Position numbers and translations under genes: made by a program. From the NCBI RefSeq assembly GCF_000718015.1, contig NZ_JODY01000034.1, positions 22,143 through 86,142 on the forward strand: DNA of 64,000 bases, written 5' to 3'. Numbering within the stretch: the stretch's first letter is position 1; each line of letters opens with the position of its first letter. This DNA comes from Streptomyces catenulae (GTDB taxonomy: Bacteria; Actinomycetota; Actinomycetes; Streptomycetales; Streptomycetaceae). Of this stretch, positions 37,636-46,053 are shown in pieces. The notes beneath the pieces were generated by a model that did not search any database, had not been told where the DNA came from, and saw only the letters and a program-made list of their open reading frames with translations.

Positions 37636-38262
37636 CTACCTCCCGCCGCCCAGCGCGCCCGTCACCGCGTCCGCCAGCTCGTCCAGATAGCCGTCGGGCA
37701 GTTCGTCGCGGGCGACCACCAGCCGCCAGTACAGCGGCCCCGTCATCAGGTCCAGCGCCAGCCGCCCGTCGGCGTCCGCGGGGAGTTCGCCGCGCTCGAC
37801 GGCGCGGGCCACCATCGCCGCCGCCATGCCCTCCTGGCTGTCGTGGAGCGCGGCCTTCAGCGCCTCCGCCAGCTCCGGGCTGCGCGCCGCCTCGGCCAGC
37901 AGATCCGGGATGATCTGCGAGGCCATCGGGTGGCGCAGCGCCCGCGCGGCCACCTCCAGGAGCATCCGCACATCGCCGCGGAGGGTGCCCGTGTCGGGCG
38001 TCGGCAGCCCCTCGGCGGCCAGCGCGGAGACCACGTCCAGCACCAGATGGAGCTTGGAGCGCCAGCGCCGGTAGACGGCCGTCTTGCCGACCCCGGCCCG
38101 CCGCGCGATGCCCTCGATCGACATCCGGGCGAACCCCACCGCGGCCAGTTCCGCGAAGACCGCGGCCCGGATCGCCGCGGTCTTGTCCTCCCGCAGCACG
38201 GCCGCCCCGGCCGGGGCCCGGCGTGCCGTCGCGGACGCGTTCTCGCTCCCGTTCTTTGCCAT
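37636..38262 (-). CDS. TetR-family transcriptional repressor
   Basis: Encodes 208 residues. The HTH lies at residues about 28-70 (DKTAAIRAAVFAELAAVGFARMSIEGIARRAGVGKTAVYRRWRSK). The remainder is a helical ligand-binding domain resembling TetR_C_11-type proteins (LRHPMASQIIPDLLAEAAR). No clear Shine-Dalgarno precedes the ATG, so it may be leaderless. It is divergent from the ABC exporter genes, and two palindromes in the shared promoter region are candidate operators, suggesting control of itself and of the exporter. Confidence 0.9.
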   Translation of the reverse strand: MAKNGSENASATARRAPAGAAVLREDKTAAIRAAVFAELAAVGFARMSIEGIARRAGVGKTAVYRRWRSKLHLVLDVVSALAAEGLPTPDTGTLRGDVRMLLEVAARALRHPMASQIIPDLLAEAARSPELAEALKAALHDSQEGMAAAMVARAVERGELPADADGRLALDLMTGPLYWRLVVARDELPDGYLDELADAVTGALGGGR

Positions 38263-38273
38263 GGCTTGAGCAT

Positions 38274-38287
38274 AGCGTCACGACGCT
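38274..38287. promoter_or_regulatory. Palindrome AGCGTCACGACGCT in front of the TetR gene (candidate operator)
   Basis: AGCGT-CACG-ACGCT lies 11 bases before the TetR start codon, where binding would block autoregulated transcription. GTCACGACG recurs at 38331-38339 next to the second palindrome, which supports a shared binding protein. Confidence 0.45.
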
Positions 38288-38334
38288 ACGGTTGCGTCTC
38301 GACGTCGCCTCGCCCTAGTCTCGCTCCGACGTCA

Positions 38335-38358
38335 CGACGGAACGGTCCCGTTCCGACG
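38335..38358. promoter_or_regulatory. 24-bp palindrome in the TetR/exporter promoter region (candidate operator)
   Basis: CGACGGAACGG-TC-CCGTTCCGACG has 10 of 11 matched arm positions. It lies about 180 bp upstream of the exporter permease and 73 bp upstream of the TetR start. The 5' flank repeats GTCACGACG from the first palindrome. TetR dimers commonly bind imperfect palindromes of this size. Confidence 0.5.
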
Positions 38359-38371
38359 TAGGCGCCGCGCC

Positions 38372-38396
38372 TGCCGTACGCCGACCCCGTACGGCA
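38372..38396. promoter_or_regulatory. Perfect inverted repeat TGCCGTACG-n7-CGTACGGCA
   Basis: Nine-base arms with a seven-base spacer, downstream of the TetR palindromes and about 140 bp before the exporter permease. It shares CGTACGG with the intergenic palindromes elsewhere in the window. It could be an operator or part of a leader hairpin. Confidence 0.4.
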
Positions 38397-38537
38397 CCCG
38401 GCGTCTCCGGCCCGGACCTCCCGATCCACCCGACCCTCCCCGCCGTCCGCCCCGCGCACCCCGCGCGCCGGACCCCGTCGCCCCTCGGTGCGCACCGGAC
38501 CCGCTCCGCGCCCGTCGGCCCGTACGAAAGCGGCCCC

Positions 38538-39476
38538 ATGCCCCAGACCCTCGCTCCCCCCGCACCGGCCGGACCGGACACCGCCCGGCTCCCCGGCCCC
38601 GGCGCCACGCCCGATCCGCACCTGCGTGAGCTGGCCGCGCGCCACGGGCTGACGCTCAGCGGCGCCCGCCCGGCCCTGCCGGAGTACTCCCGCCGGCTCT
38701 GGGCCCGGCGCCACTTCATCGGCACCTTCGCCACCGCCCGGCTCACCGCGCTCTACACCACCGCGCGCCTGGGCCAGCTCTGGCAGGTGATGACGCCGCT
38801 GTTCAACGCCGGGGTCTACTACCTGATCTTCGGGATGCTGCTCCACACGGACCGCGGCATCCCGGACTTCATCCCGTTCCTGTGCACCGGAATCTTCGTC
38901 TTCACCTTCACCCAGTCCACCGTGCTCGCCGGGACCCGCGCGGTCTCCGGCAGCCTCGGGCTGGTCCGCGCGCTGCACTTCCCGCGCGCCTGCCTGCCGA
39001 TCGCGTACACCCTGATCCAGCTCCAGCAGCTGATCTTCTCGATGGGGGTGCTCGCCGCCATCGTGCTGCTCTGCGGGGTGCCGCTGACCTGGCACTGGCT
39101 GCTGATGATCCCGGCGCTGCTGCTCCAGTCCGTCTTCAACGCCGGACTCGCGATGGTCATGGCCCGGATCGGCGCCCGCACCACCGACACCGCCCAGCTC
39201 ATGCCGTTCATCCTGCGCACCTGGATGTACGTCTCGGGCGTCTTCTACAACCTCTCGGTCTTCACCCAGCACGCCCCCGCGTTCATCGCCGCCGCCCTGA
39301 ACGCCAACCCCGCACTGATCTACATCGACCTGATGCGGTACGCCCTGATCGACTCCGTCCGCGCCTCCGCGCTCCCCGCCCACGTCTGGCCGATGGCCCT
39401 GGGCTGGGCGCTGCTCTCCGGCGCCGTCGGCTATGTCTTCTTCTGGAAGGCGGAGGAGGAGTACGGCCGTGGCTGA
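38538..39476 (+). CDS. ABC-2 polysaccharide exporter permease (TagG-like)
   Basis: Encodes 312 residues. After about 60 cytoplasmic residues there are six hydrophobic helices in the ABC-2 pattern (LWQVMTPLFNAGVYYLIFGMLL, FIPFLCTGIFVFTFTQ, FILRTWMYVSGVFYNLSVF). It is the membrane half of a teichoic-acid or polysaccharide flippase and pairs with the ATPase immediately downstream, whose start overlaps its stop by eight bases. It presumably exports the glycopolymer made by the locus. Confidence 0.9.
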   Translation: MPQTLAPPAPAGPDTARLPGPGATPDPHLRELAARHGLTLSGARPALPEYSRRLWARRHFIGTFATARLTALYTTARLGQLWQVMTPLFNAGVYYLIFGMLLHTDRGIPDFIPFLCTGIFVFTFTQSTVLAGTRAVSGSLGLVRALHFPRACLPIAYTLIQLQQLIFSMGVLAAIVLLCGVPLTWHWLLMIPALLLQSVFNAGLAMVMARIGARTTDTAQLMPFILRTWMYVSGVFYNLSVFTQHAPAFIAAALNANPALIYIDLMRYALIDSVRASALPAHVWPMALGWALLSGAVGYVFFWKAEEEYGRG

Positions 39477-40341
39477 CACCACCACGCTCGCGGAACACAC
39501 CGGAATTGGACCCACCACCGGCGCGGCCGGACGGCCCGGCACCGTACCGGCGCCCGGCGCCCCCGCCGACCCGCCCGGCGGACCCGACGACCGCGTCCCC
39601 ACCGTCATCGCCGACAACGTCCACATCGTCTACAAGGTCCACGGCGCCGGGAGCGGGCGCGGCAACGCGGTCTCCGCGCTGCGCCGGATCGTCCGCCGCA
39701 CCACCACCGCCGGGACCCGCGAGGTGCACGCCGTCCGCGGTGTCACCTTCACCGCGCACAAGGGCGAGGCGATCGGCCTGATCGGCTCCAACGGCTCCGG
39801 GAAGTCCACCCTGCTGCGGGCCGTCGCGGGGCTGCTGCCGCCCGCCGCCGGACGCGTCTACACCGACGGCCAGCCCTCGCTGCTCGGCGTCAACGCGGCG
39901 ATGATGAACGACCTCACCGGCGAGAAGAACGTCATCCTCGGCGGTCTCGCCATGGGCATGAGCCGCGAGGAGGTCCGCGAGCGCTACCAGGGCATCGTCG
40001 ACTTCTCCGGCATCAACGAGAAGGGCGACTTCATCTCGCTGCCGATGCGGACGTACTCCTCCGGCATGGCCGCCCGGCTGCGGTTCTCCATCGCCGCCGC
40101 CAAGAACCACGATGTGCTGATGATCGACGAGGCGCTGGCCACCGGCGACCGCGCCTTCCAGAAGCGCTCCGAGGCCCGTATCCGCGAACTGCGTGAGGAA
40201 GCCGGCACCGTCTTCCTCGTCAGCCACAACAACAAGTCGATCCGCGACACCTGCGACCGCGTCCTCTGGCTGGAGAAGGGCGAACTCGTCATGGACGGCC
40301 CGACCGAGGAGGTCGTGTCGGCGTACGAGGCGCACAAGTAG
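39469..40341 (+). CDS. ABC exporter ATP-binding subunit (TagH-like)
   Basis: About 290 residues from the GTG at 39469, inside the end of the permease gene and preceded by GGAGGAGGAG. The N-terminal about 45 residues are Pro/Gly-rich. Motifs: Walker A IGSNGSGKSTLL, Q-loop LLGVNAAM, signature TYSSGMAARLRFSI (YSSGM is the TagH/Wzt form), Walker B VLMIDEALATGD, switch VFLVSHNNKSI. It lacks the extra C-terminal domain of some teichoic-acid ATPases. Confidence 0.92.
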   Translation: MADTTTLAEHTGIGPTTGAAGRPGTVPAPGAPADPPGGPDDRVPTVIADNVHIVYKVHGAGSGRGNAVSALRRIVRRTTTAGTREVHAVRGVTFTAHKGEAIGLIGSNGSGKSTLLRAVAGLLPPAAGRVYTDGQPSLLGVNAAMMNDLTGEKNVILGGLAMGMSREEVRERYQGIVDFSGINEKGDFISLPMRTYSSGMAARLRFSIAAAKNHDVLMIDEALATGDRAFQKRSEARIRELREEAGTVFLVSHNNKSIRDTCDRVLWLEKGELVMDGPTEEVVSAYEAHK

Positions 40342-40357
40342 CCCCGACCTGCGCACT

Positions 40358-40400
40358 CGTCCCCGTACGGCGATGTGCGCTCGTCCCCGTACGGCAGCAG
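40358..40400. repeat. Two 24-bp direct repeats with TCGTCCCCGTACGGC core
   Basis: The core at 40357-40371 recurs at 40381-40395, preceded each time by GCGCAC or GTGCGC. It directly follows the exporter operon and precedes its terminator, and shares the CCCGTACGG word with the arrays near the left end. Confidence 0.75.
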
Positions 40401-40437
40401 GCGACGGCCCCGGAGCATTCCGCTCCGGGGCCGTCGC
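40401..40437. terminator. Bidirectional terminator between exporter operon and glutamate dehydrogenase
   Basis: GCGACGGCCCCGGAGC-ATTCC-GCTCCGGGGCCGTCGC: sixteen perfect base pairs with a five-base loop in the convergent gap. Confidence 0.9.
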
Positions 40438-40474
40438 CGTGCGTACGGGCCGGGGCCCGCCGCTCAGCCGGGGA

Positions 40475-43400
40475 TCAGCTGTGCGTCCGCATCAGGGTGC
40501 GCATCGTCCGCATCGCGACCGAGAGGTTCGCCAGGTCGAAGCCCTCCGAACCGTGGATCTCCTCCAGGGTCGCGCGGGCGCGGCCCAGGATCGCGGCGTT
40601 GTTCGCCTCCCACGCCGAGAACCGCTGCTCCGGCGTGGCGGAGGCGTCGCCCTCGGACAGCACGTCCGAGGTGAGCGCGGCGTGCGCGGCGAACAGGTCC
40701 TCACGGATCGACGCCCGCGCCATCGACTGCCAGCGGTCGTCACGCGGCAGCTCCAGGATCCGGTCCAGGAGCTGGTTGATCCGCAGCCGGTCGCCCAGGT
40801 CGTAGTAGACCTCGGCGACGGCCAGCGGCTCCTTGCCGGTGCGGTCGGCGACGGCCACGATGTCCAGCGCCGGGAAGACCGACGAGAAGCCGGACACCTG
40901 GACGGCCAGCGCCTCCGGCACGCCCGCCTCGGTCAGCTCCGCGAGGTTCGCCTCGTACCAGTCACGGGCGCCGCCCTGGAGCAGCTTCGGCAGCTGCTCC
41001 CAGACCGCGGCGACCCGGTCGCGGAAGAAGTCGATGGTCCCGGAGAGCTCCAGCGGCTGCGGGCGGTTGTTGAGCAGCCAGCGGGTGCCGCGCTCGACGA
41101 GCCGACGGCTGTGCAGCCGGATCCGGGTCTGGACGGCGGCCGCGACGCGGTTGTCCAGCGCCTCGACGTCGTCCCACACCTGGCCCAGCCGGAAGATCGC
41201 CCGCGCGGCGGTGTGCGCCCGCACGACCTCTTCCAGCGAGGCGCCGGTCTCCTCCCGCATCCGGTGCAGGAAGCTCGTCCCACCGGTGTTGACGGTGTCG
41301 TTGACCATCACCGTGGTGACGATCTCGCGGCGCAGCGCATGGCCCTCGATCTGCTCGGCGAACTTCTCGTGCAGCGCGGACGGGAAGTACGCGTTGAGCA
41401 GGTGCTGGAGGTACGGGTCGTCCGGCAGCCCCGTCCGGATCAGCGCATCGGCCACCGTGATCTTGGTGTACGCGAGCAGCACCGCGGTCTCCGGCTGGGT
41501 CAGCCCCCGGCCGTTGCTCAGCCGCTCGCGGATCTGCCGGTCGGTGGGGAGGAACTCCAGCGCCCGGTCGAGGTGACCGTCGCGCACCAGGCGGCGCAGG
41601 AAGCGCTGCTGGGCGTGGATCATCGAACCGGACTGGGCCTGGGCCAGCGCCAGCGCGGTGTTCTGCGCGTAGTTGTTGCGCAGCACCAGCGCGCCGACCT
41701 CGTCGGTCATGGCGGCGAGCAGCTTGTTGCGCTGCTTGACCGTCATGTCGCCGTCGGCGACCACGGCGTTGAGCAGGATCTTGATGTTCACCTCGTGGTC
41801 GGAGGTGTCCACACCGGCGCTGTTGTCGATCGCGTCGGTGTTGATCTTCCCGCCGTTGGTGGCGAACTCGATCCGGCCCAGCTGGGTCAGACCGAGGTTG
41901 CCGCCCTCGCCGACGACCTTGGCGCGCAGCTCGTCGCCGTTGACGCGGATCGCGTCGTTCGACTTGTCGCCGACATCGGCGTGCGACTCGGCCGACGACT
42001 TGACGTAGGTGCCGATGCCGCCGTTCCAGACCAGGTCCACCGGCGCCTTGAGGATGGCCTTCATCAGCTCGGCGGGCGTCATCTTCTTGACGCCTGCCTC
42101 CAGCCCGAGCGCCGCGCGGATGTGCGCGTTGATCGGGATGGACTTCGCCGTCCGCGGGTGGACGCCGCCGCCCTGCGACAGCAGCTCGGTGTTGTAGTCC
42201 GCCCACGACGACCGCGGCAGCTCGAACAGGCGGCGGCGCTCGGCGTACGAGGTGGCCGCGTCCGGCTTCGGGTCGAGGAAGATGTGCCGGTGGTCGAAGG
42301 CGGCGACCAGGCGGATGTGCTCGCTGAGCAGCATGCCGTTGCCGAACACGTCACCGGACATGTCGCCGACGCCGACGGCGGTGAAGTCCTGGGTCTGGGT
42401 GTCGTGGCCCAGCTCCCGGAAGTGGCGCTTGACCGACTCCCAGGCACCGCGGGCGGTGATGCCCATGCCCTTGTGGTCGTAGCCCGCGCTGCCACCGGAG
42501 GCGAAGGCGTCGCCCAGCCAGTAGCCGTACGACTCGGCGACCTCGTTGGCGATGTCGGAGAAGGTCGCGGTGCCCTTGTCCGCGGCGACAACCAGGTAGG
42601 TGTCGTCGCCGTCGTGGCGGACGACGTTCTGCGGGTGCACGACCTCGCCGCCGACGAGGTTGTCGGTGATGTCGAGCAGACCGGAGATGAAGGTGCGGTA
42701 GCAGGCGACGCCCTCGGCGAGCCAGGCGTCCCGGCCCTGCGACGGATCCGGCAGCTGCTTGCCGACGAACCCGCCCTTGGAGCCGACCGGCACGATGACG
42801 GTGTTCTTCACCATCTGCGCCTTGACCAGGCCGAGGATCTCCGTACGGAAGTCCTCCCGCCGGTCCGACCAGCGCAGACCACCGCGCGCCACCTTGCCGA
42901 AGCGCAGGTGCACACCCTCGACCTTCGGCGAGTACACCCAGATCTCGAACGCCGGGCGGGGCGCCGGGAGGTCGGGGATCGCCTGCGGGTCCAGCTTCAT
43001 CGAGAGGTACGCGTGCGGGCGGCCCTCGGCGTCGCGCTGGTAGTGGTTGGTGCGCAGGGTGGCCTTGATGACGGTGAGGAACGAGCGCAGGATGCGGTCC
43101 TCGTCCAGCGAGGCGACCTGGTCGAGCGCGCCGTCCAGCTCCTCCAGCAGACCGTCGATCAGCTCGGTACCGGCGCTCTGCCGCTCCGGCGAGAGCCGCG
43201 CCTCGAAGAGCGAGACCAGCAGCCGGGTGGTGTGGACGTTGTTGGCGAGGGTGTCCTCCATGTACGTCTGGCTGAAGGTCGACCCGGCCTGCCGCAGGTA
43301 CTTCGCGTAGGCCCGCAGCACCATCGCCTGACGCCAGTCGAGACCGGCGCGGAGCACCAGCTCGTTGAAGCCGTCGCTCTCGGCGGCGCCGGTCCACACG

Positions 43401-45484
43401 GCGGTGAAGGCGTCCTGGAAGCGCTCGCGGGAGTCGTCGCCGTTGACCTTCTCCGGCATCCGCAGACCGAAGTCGTAGACCCAGGCCAGCGTGGCGTCGG
43501 AGCAGGGCAGCTCGTAGGGGCGCTCGTCGACGACCTCGACGCCCAGGCGGTTCAGGCCCGGCAGCACCTTGGAGAGCGAGACCGGCTCACCGGTGCGGTA
43601 GATCTTGAAGCGGCGCTCGTTGGGCGCGGCGCCGACCGGCTGGTAGAGGCTGACCGCGAAGTCCTTGCCGCTGTCGGCGGCGAGCTTCTCCAGGTGCTGG
43701 ATGTCGGCGACGGCGCTGCGCGGGGAGTTGTCGGCCTTGTAGCCCTCGGGGAAGGCGTGGCCGTAGCGGCGCAGCAGCTCGGCGGCGCGCTCCTCGCCGA
43801 CCTCGGCGGTCAGCGCCTCGGCGAAGCCGTCGGCCCACGAGCGGGCGGCCTCGACCAGCCGCGCCTCGATGCGGTCCACATCGGCGTCGGTCAGGTCCGG
43901 CAGCGTGGCACCGGGCTCGACGCGGACGACGAAGTGCAGCCGGGAGAGGATCGACTCGGTGTTCCAGGCGGTGAAGTCGACGCTGGTGCCGCCCAGCTCC
44001 TCCTTGAGGATGTCGATCAGCCGCAGCCGGACGCCGGTGGTGTAGCGGTCGCGCGGGAGGTAGACCAGCGCGGAGTAGTAGCGGCCGTACTCGTCCTGGC
44101 GGAGGTAGAGCCGCAGGCGGCGGCGCTCCTGGAGGTAGAGGACGCTGGTGGCGATGGACCGCAGCTGGTCGACCGGGGTCTGGAACAGCTCGTCGCGCGG
44201 GTAGGTCTCCAGGATCTGGAGCAGGTCACGGCCGTCGTGACTGTTGGGCGTGAACCCGGCGGCCTCCAGCACCTCGGCGACCTTGCGGCGGATCACCGGC
44301 ACCCGGCGCACCGACTCGGTGTACGCCGCCGACGAGAAGAGGCCGAGGAAGCGGCGCTCGCCGATGACGTTGCCGTCCTTGTCGAACCGCTTGACGCCGA
44401 CGTAGTCGAGGTAGGACGGGCGGTGGACGGTGGCGCGGCTGTTGGCCTTGGTGAGGATGAGCAGCTTGTGCTCACGGGCCTTGGCGCGGGCGTCGGCCGG
44501 GAGGCGGTTGAACGACGGGGAGACGGGGTGGCCGTCGTCCTCGGCGTGCACCGGGTCGGCGCGCAGGATGCCGAGGCCGGTGCCGGGCACGGCGGAGAGG
44601 ACGTCCTCCTCGGCGTCGCCCTCACCGGGGGCGGTGATCAGCTCGTACTCGCGGTAGCCGAGGAAGGTGAAGTGGTCGGCGGCGAGCCAGCGCAGCAGCT
44701 CGCGGGCCTCCTCGATCTCCTGGTCGCGCAGGTCGTCGGCGGTCGGCTCGGACGGCAGCTCGTCGGCCATCCGCAGCGCGGCGCCGCGCATCTTCTCCCA
44801 GTCCTCGACGGCCTCGCGGACGTCGGAGAGCACCCGGAGAAGGTCCGCGGTGATCTGCTTGAGGTCCTCGCGGTCGGTCTCGCGGTCCATCTCGACATGG
44901 ATCCACGACTCGGTGACCGCGTCGTGCGGCAGCTCCGGCTCGGCGGCCTTCGCCTTGGCCTTGGTGGTCCGGCCCTTGCCCTTGGCCGCGGGCTTCGCGG
45001 CGGGCGCGGCGGCGGCGTGGGCCTCACCGGGGTCCAGGACCTCCAGGAGCTTGCCGGTGACGTCGCGGCGGACGGTGACCTGCGGGTGGATCACCAGATG
45101 GATGCCGCGGCCCTGCCGGGACAGCTCGTTGGTGACCGAGTCGACGAGGAAGGGCATGTCGTCGGTGACCACCTCGACGACGGAGTGGCTGGAGGTCCAG
45201 CCGTTCTCCTCGACGGTCGGGGTGTGCACCCGGACGTTGGCGGTGCCCTGCGGGCGGTTCTCGGCGAGGCGGAAGTGCGAGATCGCGGCGCCGAACACGT
45301 CCACCGGGTCCCGGTCCACGAGGTCCTCGGTGGCGGTGTGCAGGTAGTAGCGCTGGAGATAACCCGTGAGGGTCTCCTGGTCGAGACCTCTGACCGGCTT
45401 CTTGCTCCCGGCCGGGCTGCTTTCAACGACCCGGGCCGCCCGTTCGAGCAGCTCGGTCTTGGCTTCATCCAGCTTGTTCTGCAT
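40475..45484 (-). CDS. NAD-specific glutamate dehydrogenase, giant (L-180) type
   Basis: Encodes 1669 residues. The start ATG at 45484 follows AGGAGCCAGAGGAC. The N-terminal about 700 residues are the regulatory ACT-like and helical domains characteristic of this class. The catalytic core is near residues 850-1250, with GGLRWSDRREDFRTEILGL, KAQMVKNTVIVPVGSKGGF (the conserved Lys region), GGEVVHPQNVVRHDGDDTYL and GTATFSDIANEVAE, and a Rossmann part GNGMLLSEHIRLVAAFDHRHIF. It oxidises glutamate to 2-oxoglutarate and ammonia for catabolism. It matches the about 1650-residue enzymes of Streptomyces. Nothing in the sequence shows its regulation. Confidence 0.96.
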   Translation of the reverse strand: MQNKLDEAKTELLERAARVVESSPAGSKKPVRGLDQETLTGYLQRYYLHTATEDLVDRDPVDVFGAAISHFRLAENRPQGTANVRVHTPTVEENGWTSSHSVVEVVTDDMPFLVDSVTNELSRQGRGIHLVIHPQVTVRRDVTGKLLEVLDPGEAHAAAAPAAKPAAKGKGRTTKAKAKAAEPELPHDAVTESWIHVEMDRETDREDLKQITADLLRVLSDVREAVEDWEKMRGAALRMADELPSEPTADDLRDQEIEEARELLRWLAADHFTFLGYREYELITAPGEGDAEEDVLSAVPGTGLGILRADPVHAEDDGHPVSPSFNRLPADARAKAREHKLLILTKANSRATVHRPSYLDYVGVKRFDKDGNVIGERRFLGLFSSAAYTESVRRVPVIRRKVAEVLEAAGFTPNSHDGRDLLQILETYPRDELFQTPVDQLRSIATSVLYLQERRRLRLYLRQDEYGRYYSALVYLPRDRYTTGVRLRLIDILKEELGGTSVDFTAWNTESILSRLHFVVRVEPGATLPDLTDADVDRIEARLVEAARSWADGFAEALTAEVGEERAAELLRRYGHAFPEGYKADNSPRSAVADIQHLEKLAADSGKDFAVSLYQPVGAAPNERRFKIYRTGEPVSLSKVLPGLNRLGVEVVDERPYELPCSDATLAWVYDFGLRMPEKVNGDDSRERFQDAFTAVWTGAAESDGFNELVLRAGLDWRQAMVLRAYAKYLRQAGSTFSQTYMEDTLANNVHTTRLLVSLFEARLSPERQSAGTELIDGLLEELDGALDQVASLDEDRILRSFLTVIKATLRTNHYQRDAEGRPHAYLSMKLDPQAIPDLPAPRPAFEIWVYSPKVEGVHLRFGKVARGGLRWSDRREDFRTEILGLVKAQMVKNTVIVPVGSKGGFVGKQLPDPSQGRDAWLAEGVACYRTFISGLLDITDNLVGGEVVHPQNVVRHDGDDTYLVVAADKGTATFSDIANEVAESYGYWLGDAFASGGSAGYDHKGMGITARGAWESVKRHFRELGHDTQTQDFTAVGVGDMSGDVFGNGMLLSEHIRLVAAFDHRHIFLDPKPDAATSYAERRRLFELPRSSWADYNTELLSQGGGVHPRTAKSIPINAHIRAALGLEAGVKKMTPAELMKAILKAPVDLVWNGGIGTYVKSSAESHADVGDKSNDAIRVNGDELRAKVVGEGGNLGLTQLGRIEFATNGGKINTDAIDNSAGVDTSDHEVNIKILLNAVVADGDMTVKQRNKLLAAMTDEVGALVLRNNYAQNTALALAQAQSGSMIHAQQRFLRRLVRDGHLDRALEFLPTDRQIRERLSNGRGLTQPETAVLLAYTKITVADALIRTGLPDDPYLQHLLNAYFPSALHEKFAEQIEGHALRREIVTTVMVNDTVNTGGTSFLHRMREETGASLEEVVRAHTAARAIFRLGQVWDDVEALDNRVAAAVQTRIRLHSRRLVERGTRWLLNNRPQPLELSGTIDFFRDRVAAVWEQLPKLLQGGARDWYEANLAELTEAGVPEALAVQVSGFSSVFPALDIVAVADRTGKEPLAVAEVYYDLGDRLRINQLLDRILELPRDDRWQSMARASIREDLFAAHAALTSDVLSEGDASATPEQRFSAWEANNAAILGRARATLEEIHGSEGFDLANLSVAMRTMRTLMRTHS

Positions 45485-46053
45485 GTCCTCTGGCTCCTGT
45501 CGCGCGCCGTTGCGTGACGTCGTGGAAGAACTCCGTGGATGCTGCACAACGCCGCGGTGACGCGGGGTGTCCTGTCGCTGCCGACGCTATGCCGCGCTGA
45601 GCGCGGGCCTGGGCGCGGTCGAAGACTGTTGACGTAGTCGTCACGCGCTCGTGGCCGCAGAGACCAGCGGCCGCCCGGTCACATCCGTGTCCCGGGCGCA
45701 GGGCGGGGACCTCGATGCCCCCGCGAGTTATCGCGCTGATCACGCTGCAAGGCTATCGCTCTTCGCTTCGGTGCCGTCATCGGCCTTACACGTCCAAATC
45801 TCTCCCCCGAACTTAGACCTTCTGGACAACGGACTACCGGAGGGTTTGTGCGTGGGGGGACGGTCGGGGGCGGTCCGGCCAGGGGCATCGCCGCAGGTGC
45901 GGGCGGTGCGGGGCGGGCCGACGCGGCCCCGGGAGCCGACGGGCACGGGCACGGCGGAAGCCGGGCGGGGGCGCCGGAGGGCGGGCCCCGCCGCGCCGGA
46001 GCCGGGCCGCGGGCCACTGCCCGCGGGCAGTGCCGTTCGTCACGGCCGCCGGC
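45485..46053. other. 569-bp gene-free region upstream of glutamate dehydrogenase
   Basis: No convincing gene is seen. The right two-thirds (about 45840-46050) is extremely G/C-rich and low-complexity; about 45730-45850 is comparatively AT-rich, where the glutamate dehydrogenase promoter may lie. The HAD gene's 3' end abuts it. Confidence 0.5.

Noticed and set aside
21847..40341. Secondary-metabolite biosynthetic gene cluster
   Set aside because: No polyketide, peptide or terpene enzymes are present; glycosyltransferases, TagF domains and a TagGH exporter fit wall-polymer synthesis.
40193..45517. Very long plus-strand open frame opposite glutamate dehydrogenase
   Set aside because: It is the antisense of the clearly conserved minus-strand enzyme, a routine effect of GC-rich codon bias; the translation is low-complexity and has no family features.
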